A stretch of DNA of 64,000 nucleotides from Batillaria attramentaria (taxonomy: Eukaryota > Mollusca > Gastropoda > Batillariidae), in the NCBI GenBank assembly GCA_018292915.2, contig JACVVK020000216.1, positions 190,001 to 254,000 of the forward strand, given 5' to 3'. The notes under the pieces were generated by a model. It ran no database searches and was not told the origin of the DNA. It worked only from the letters and a program-made list of their open reading frames with translations. The position numbers and the translations under genes are program-made. Positions 58,344 to 64,000 of this stretch are shown one piece after another; the first letter of the stretch is position 1; every line of letters starts with the position of its first letter.

Positions 58344-60199
58344 GACCGGGTGACGAGGGCCAAATGAAACATCTAAGGATGGGGGTGATTTCAGAAATTT
58401 CACACTGGACACTGCAGTCTGCACCACACGTGCATCTTCAACTCTCAAAGTCTATCGTTCCCACTTTTTTCAAAACAAAACGTCACACACAAATCAAACG
58501 CTGACGCATGTGTTAAAAGCCGGAGGGGGTGTGCGTGAAGTGAAGTGAAGTTGAACAAAGGACTCGCTACACAAAAGCACCTTTATAATCCTGAGCAAAC
58601 TGTGCAATGATCTTCTACAGCTTTGGCAATAATCGTAAAATGCACTCAAGCTTCTCTCAATTGCTATCTCAGCGGCAACTGTACGGTATGTACAACCAAC
58701 AAGACACAAGCTGACGATCAGTATGAATGTGTTTTTTTTTTTTGTGCATGGTGAAACACTGTGCCACAGTCACGCTGCATTGCCAAAACAACAACAAACA
58801 AAACACTGATGTTCTTTATATTACCAACAACAACAAAAATCCATGTATCAAACGAAACAACGAATCCACAAGCCCAAAATTACTGTGAAGGCTGCATATT
58901 GATGACGCTCACTCTATGAATACCAAGAACAAAAAAAATAAATAAATAAAACAATGAAGAGATGAGTTCCTAAAGTGCAGTGATGGAAAGAACAATTACA
59001 TGTAGAATGCATTCATCAAAGAGGCTGCATTTTTCAATTAAAATAAAAATAAAATGTACATAAAAAACATACCTCAAATAAACAGGAGCATCCAGCACCA
59101 GTTTAAAACCAAAGCTTTTAGCAGAAGTATTTGTAAAGTGTGCACTGCATGCATACTATTCTCTGCTTGAAATTTTCAGGAGTGGAAACTCAGTCCTTCA
59201 AAAACCCAAATTTCCCAGTGAAAGCCAAAGAGTAACCCAAGGAACGATCTCAATCACATTGGAAACGTTTGCCAGTCCACCATGTCTCCGTACCACAGTT
59301 GCTGGTTTTTTTTTGTTCTTGTTTTTTGCTCCATGTAATCTCAAAATTCAAAACAGTAACGTTGGACAGCAATGCACTACTCAAAAGCTAACGCAGCGTC
59401 AATGTGAACGCAATGTGTGCGAGGGAGAGAGAGAATATACTCAGTCTGAATCATACCCCACTGGCAAGACCAGACTGAGTCAAATGGAATGGAATGTTAC
59501 ATTCGCTACTCTATCACACATCACGGAAGGGACATTACAAATGAACCGAATCAACAGAGATCCCTCATACGCATCCTGACCCATGCCAACTACGCATCGC
59601 TTTCAGCTATAAAACCAAAGGCAAAATGAGATGCTATCATGGTCACCAAAACAGAATGTCTCGAGCAACACAGGTTTTTCTACACCACGATTTTTCGCGG
59701 AGGGTGAACACACACTTGGATAAGAAATGGGCCTACAGTAGTATTTTCACTGCCCGTCGTTGGTTGATCTAAGTATTCAGTGTGTCTATTGCTCTAGAAT
59801 GTCTATCAGCAAAAAAAAAAAAAAAAAAATGAGGAAGAGAAATGTTATGGCTACACCATCATCATAATTATGAACTGAACAGAATGTGAGGTACATTTTC
59901 AAATTTCAAACACATGGCAACCATACATATATTTCACAGTCACATGAACCACAAACTTCTCTACCACAGCACCGGCAGCTAAGGGGAACGCAACTTGCAC
60001 TCTACTTTGCACGAATTCTGTTGGATGCAGATTGTCTTTGTATCAAAATTCATTACTTAACTCTGCTGAAAGCATGGCCCAAAGTCTACAGCTGAATTCG
60101 GCCATCATCCTGATCACCTTGAAGTATCATCGGGGAAAAATTCAGCCCGACGACCTTCACAAGACATGATCCCTTCATTTGTCACGCTAAAAATCAAGT

Positions 60200-60392
60200 C
60201 AGGGTTGCACATTTTAGTCGGTCCCAGGACACTGACCTATAAAAATTTCAAATGTCCTGTTTCCCACCCCAAGCGGACATTTGTCCTATTAAAATTTTTA
60301 CTGCCACTAAGTGGCCAGGACACTGTGTCCTATCACTTTGCTGTTTCCAGGACACTTTGTCCTATAGAAGCTGTGGAAAAAGTGCAACCCTG
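60200..60392. mobile_element. MITE family Y, copy 2
   Basis: The ends CAGGGTTGCAC and GTGCAACCCTG and the interior are those of 41381-41560. It differs by small indels, including an extra segment around ACTGCCACTAAGTGGCCAGG. No clear target duplication remains. Confidence 0.88.
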
Positions 60393-60569
60393 ATATTCAA
60401 GAGAATCAGCAGGGATGTTTCGACGGTCATTTGGTTAAAGGGCTAAGCACAATGGATAAATTTGCAAAACACTTAGGCCCTTTCACTGTTAGACGATAGA
60501 TTTTCTTTGTTTCTATCTTATTTTTACACATCAACTTGCACTGGTTTTTTGTTGTTGTTGTTGTTGTTT

Positions 60570-60672
60570 GTCCCTTTTTAACCCTTGTCATGCTGACTTC
60601 ATTTGTCTTATGCTGGAAAAGCCATTGAGGTAGCCTGGAATATTCCGGGCTCAGCACTACCAAGGTTAAAAC
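60570..60672 (+). repeat. Interspersed repeat, copy 2
   Basis: TTTGTCTTATGCTGGAAAAG, then CCATTGAGGTAGCCTGGAAT and ATTCCGGGCTCAGCACTACC, align with 30735-30865 in the same order. The terminal structure was not identified. Confidence 0.6.
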
Positions 60673-60894
60673 CCTTTTGACAGGACTCATGATAAATTAT
60701 CCACACTTTCCTAAGCACAAGCATACCCCCCCCCCCCTCCCGCTTTGCTATGAGGGAGACAACTGTTGCATGTAATGTCACGTAACAAATGCATATCAAT
60801 GCTGCGACAAAATATTGGGAAAGACTGGTAACGCGCACAAAGTACAAGTGTGAACATATGCAAAGTGGTACACGCTTGTGTATCAGCTCAACCA

Positions 60895-60960
<66 letters not shown>
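60895..60960 (+). repeat. (CA)n microsatellite
   Basis: An almost pure CA repeat in the PHACTR 3' region; (TG)n in the sense transcript. Confidence 0.95.
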
Positions 60961-60961
<1 letters not shown>

Positions 60962-61272
60962 ACAAAAAACTGAAGCGACAGGCGTTTCCCAAAGCCCAAA
61001 TCCGCCTCAGGCGGTCAAAATCCGATCCTGTCACGGTGCACCCGAGAACCAGGAGAGGAGCAGAGTCAATCTCGAAGTCCCAACAAAGTCATTGCTACAC
61101 ACATACATATATTTAGATATTCTCCAGTGCAATGGCGCAGGTGATCACAAGAGCACTGTTTACAGCACACAGAATCTGTGAAAATCCCAGAGCCTGAACT
61201 GAGTGAGTGAAGTCTTTTCTGTAAATGGTACGTTGTATTTGGTCACCGAGGGAAGTGCACATTCTCTCAGTC

Positions 61273-63425
61273 TCATGGCCGATGGAACCTGCGAGTGTAA
61301 AAACACCACCAAAAATAGGGGTCAGTAAAGAGATGGAACTCAGACACAAAAAAGTGTAGGATTTTTATTTTTTTTTTTTCATAGCTCAAAATTCACAGAT
61401 ATCCATTGTCAAATTTGCATAGTACCGAGTGTTTCCAACGGCCAGACTTTGGTCTGCCAGGATGAAATAAAGCAGCTGTTTTATCAACCGGACAACAACT
61501 TTGACTAAAGCGTTACTACAATGCAAAGACGTATGCATGTTCATATTTCAAACATACAGCGTCAAACGAAAGCAATCATTGTTGAAAGCGGATTAGCACC
61601 AGAAACACTCGCGTCCGTTATGATTAAACCCTGTGCAGTACCAGGGAGTGATCCCATTGCACTGAGTGGGGGTATGGTGGTCTAGTGTGTGTGGAGTGTC
61701 ACTCACCGTGTAAGATGTCTGCTGTCCTCATGTACGTCCATCTCTTTGCTCTTGAATTCGTTCAGTTCTTTTCGTATCACCGCCTGCACACATACACACA
61801 AGCAAACTGCTCAAGCAAGGTAGTCATCATGAATTTTTTGTTCACTACTTTATTGTTGCTTTTGGGGAATTTGGGCTGCTTCCCCATGGGGAGACGTGTC
61901 GCTGCGGTGCAGCGCCACCCAATACCTATCCTATTTTTCAATTTTGCTGGGGGAGGAAAGCCGGATAACCCGGAGAGAGGCCCCCGATAAGCAGTCTGAT
62001 AACCAGGACAATCTGGTGTCACATATCACAAGCTCGTCCTGGACTCAAACCCACACTTCATCGCTGTGACAGCAGTGACAGCTGTTCAATAGCACAGTGC
62101 AAAAATCCAACGCGCTACCTATTAGACCACCGCTCACCCCATAGACCATCGCTCACCCCAGACCACCACTCCCCCAATAGACCACCACTCACCCCATAGA
62201 CCATCACTCATCCCGGACCACCGCTTCCCCAATAGACCATCGCTCATCCCATAGACCATCGCTCACCCCAGACCACCGCTCCCCCAATAGACCACCACTC
62301 ACCCCATAGACCATCACTCACCCCAGACCACCGCTCCCCCAATAGACCACCACTCACCCCATAGACCATCACTCACCCCAGACCACCGCTTCCCCAATAG
62401 ACCATCGCTCACCCCATAGACCACCACTCCCCCCATAGACCACCACTCCCCCCATAGACCATCGCTCACCCCACAGACCACCACTCACCCATTAGACCAC
62501 CACTCACCCCAGACCCCACCGCTCACCCCAAAGACTCGAAAGAGTCTATATGGAGGACCTTAACAAGCCAGCACCAAGTCAGCAGTTCCAGAATAACAAG
62601 CAATCTGTGAATGACGGAAACCGTTTGAGAATAGCACTGATTTTGCTTTCAGATGCCTGATGAACACATTTACTTTATAGACAGCCTGAGTCATCCTGTG
62701 CTGTATGTGCGCTGATCGAACTTTCACTTCCTACCTTATCTTTGGGTGTAAGTTTTGTCCACGGTTTGTCTGCCCGTCGGTCGTACTGCTCGGCCGACGT
62801 GACCTCCACATAGTCGTTGAACTTGATGATTTTTCTTTCCTTCAGCTCTTCCACACTGGGACGGAAACTCAGCTGCAAAAGTAAAGTCCATGTTAGCACC
62901 ACCCACACAAACAAACAGATATTAAAACAGGTTTGCTTTCAGCTTCCTGCCCACTCTTCTGTAAATACTGAGTAGTACCGTATGGTAGGAAACTGCTGCC
63001 TTTGGAGACAAATGGCAGCTGACCTGCCTACAACACTGCAGTCAACTCTAAAACACAACTGCATCATAACAAAGACGACTTGTATTAGTTTGGCAGCAGG
63101 TGCTAAATTCACACTGAACAATTAATATGATGCCATTGCCTACCCCAACACAACTAGGGAAATGCTGCCAGTTTCATAAAACCAATGAGTTCCCTCCCCT
63201 TGCCTGCTAAATTTGTTGTTGTTGCTGTTTTTTTGTTTTTATTAAGTTCTTTACAGTTTTAGTTTACAGTCAACTTTTCTTTTTAGTTTTTACAGCCAAC
63301 ATCATGCACACCACTCTGCTGAAGGCAAAAAGATCCTTTGCACTGCTTTCATGACATGCCTACCTTTCTTATGAGAAAGCGTCGTTTTTCTTCTTTTTCG
63401 GCCAGGTATTCCTCCTGTGTCTGAG
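61273..63425 (-). CDS. PHACTR: PHACTR, phosphatase and actin regulator, C-terminal exons
   Basis: This family binds G-actin through RPEL motifs and protein phosphatase 1 through its C-terminus, linking actin state to dephosphorylation of cytoskeletal targets. Minus-strand exons in order are 63364-63425, 62735-62872, 61707-61783 and 61273-61288, all with GT..AG borders and matching phases. They encode [17 protein letters not shown], then the last RPEL motif [16 protein letters not shown], then the PP1-binding string. That string has IIKF (RVxF-like), YVEV, DRR and PW, as in the RVxF-PhiPhi-R-W arrangement known for PHACTR1. [20 protein letters not shown] and the terminal RHLTRFHRP end the protein. 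The N-terminal exons and earlier RPEL motifs lie beyond 64000. The paralogue (1-4) is not resolved; invertebrates often have one. Confidence 0.93.
61930..62126 (-). mobile_element. tRNA-derived SINE with a family-B-like central block
   Basis: On the minus strand GGTGGTCTAATAGGTAGCGC forms a tRNA-like A-box region, and GTGGGTTTGAGTCCAGG a B-box region. The body carries CTCTCCGGGTTATCCGGCTT and TCCTCCCCC, clearly related to the CGGGTACTCCGGCTTCCTCC block of family B although the heads differ. It lies in a PHACTR intron in the gene's orientation. Confidence 0.65.
62127..62532. repeat. Minisatellite with 55-bp higher-order unit
   Basis: About 21 units of 17-19 bases (ATAGACCACCACTCACCCC and variants) are arranged in a 55-base higher-order period: the marker CCCCAATAG ends at 62180, 62235, 62290, 62345 and 62400. 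The unit matches the 5' end of the adjacent SINE head (AGACCACCGCTCACCCC), so the array looks like an expansion of that head. It lies in the PHACTR intron between 61784 and 62734. Confidence 0.9.
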
Positions 63426-64000
63426 CTGTAACAGATATGACCCATGTTTAATGCAGGAGGTCGGAAACAAGCTTGGCTTCTCACTAATGGTGCGTAAGCG
63501 GAACTACTCACACAACCTGTACAAACGGTAGACACTATGCAGAAAAACTCAAATAAATAAATCTAGTTCCTCCCCCACTTATTCATGAACCGTGGCAGTT
63601 ACATACATGCATAACCGGTGATCGCAGTGGTGGTTTTTCAAACCTGCACTGCAATCATGCAGGGAGAAAATCAGAGAAACAAAACTGATAGGCTGCTCAC
63701 CAGAACCAGTGTAAATCAAACACGAGCACAAATAATCATACAAGGCAATTGGTAAGCACATGTCCTTTCCAAACCCCCATACTGTAACAGTGAATCCCTA
63801 CATAACAGTGTATACGAACACTGAGTTGATGCACTGTATGGAGATAAAGGAAAAAACCCAGTACAGTTGAGAATCAACCAGAAGGTCATATGGGTAGCTA
63901 GTATTTCTAAATTTCAACTGTTAATACAGGTGATCACTGAATTATTCAGGCTCTCTGGCAAATACACGTGTACAGAAGTTTCAAAGGATTTCTCAAGATA
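63426..64000 (-). other. PHACTR: PHACTR intron running off the window
   Basis: Upstream of the acceptor TCTGTTACAG there is no further RPEL-coding exon or recognised repeat up to the window edge. A short (AATA)n occurs at 63553-63563. Confidence 0.6.

Larger units (their letters stand above)
55089..61272 (-). other. PHACTR: PHACTR 3' untranslated region / intergenic
   Basis: This is the minus-strand sequence downstream of the PHACTR stop. No coding exon is visible on either strand. It contains A-rich runs (57375-57397, 59811-59829), (CA)n at 58306-58342 and 60895-60954, and the repeats listed separately. If the minus-strand AATAAA in the palindrome is used, the 3' UTR is about 6.2 kb; a shorter form could end at a TTTATT such as that near 55242. 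The true end cannot be set from sequence. Confidence 0.4.

Noticed and set aside
61113..61349. 78-codon minus frame near the PHACTR end as a separate small gene
   Set aside because: The PHACTR last exon lies here in a different frame with a good acceptor and gives the expected FHRP terminus; the longer frame is chance.

Overview
The window reads as nuclear DNA of an animal, most likely a marine gastropod or related mollusc. The grounds are split genes with GT..AG introns, many tRNA-derived SINEs, LINE 3' ends, short inverted-repeat transposons, very long (CA/GT)n tracts and animal-specific protein families. The organism is an inference; no database was consulted.

Layout. Positions 1-30,900 are mostly repeat-rich intergenic sequence. 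They hold one clear minus-strand ADAMTS propeptide exon (7,953-8,371), a phase-compatible candidate for its signal-peptide exon (16,139-16,295), and an unrecognised minus-strand coding region (22,813-24,479). That region is read through two overlapping frames and has a CRE, CCAAT and GC-box cluster upstream. The rest is SINEs of at least six kinds, LINE tails, MITEs, microsatellites and tandem duplications.

Positions 30,959-50,912 hold a complete plus-strand KDM4/JMJD2 histone lysine demethylase in 19 coding exons. The joined frame is open throughout and gives 2,095 residues: JmjN, JmjC with all iron and zinc ligands, a linker of about 1,300 residues, a double PHD/zinc module and a double Tudor. 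Its introns have collected several transposon classes: two MITEs, a full SINE, a 2.46-kb TTAA-flanked piggyBac-like element, and a possible 3.4-kb inverted-repeat element with an internal ~195-bp tandem repeat.

Positions 61,273-63,425 carry the last four coding exons of a minus-strand PHACTR gene (phosphatase and actin regulator), ending in the family's FHRP tail; the rest lies beyond the right edge. KDM4 and PHACTR converge. Between them, at 54,989-55,097, is a 16-bp inverted repeat with AATAAA on both strands, enclosing a minus-strand sequence with a hammerhead-ribozyme-like core.

The genes have no evident operon-like relation. KDM4 acts on chromatin and PHACTR on PP1 and actin. The most unusual items are the frame switch in the 22.8-24.5 kb gene, the hammerhead-like palindrome, the piggyBac element with 64-bp subterminal hairpin repeats, the duplicated 3' splice site in KDM4, and a 55-bp higher-order minisatellite next to a SINE head.
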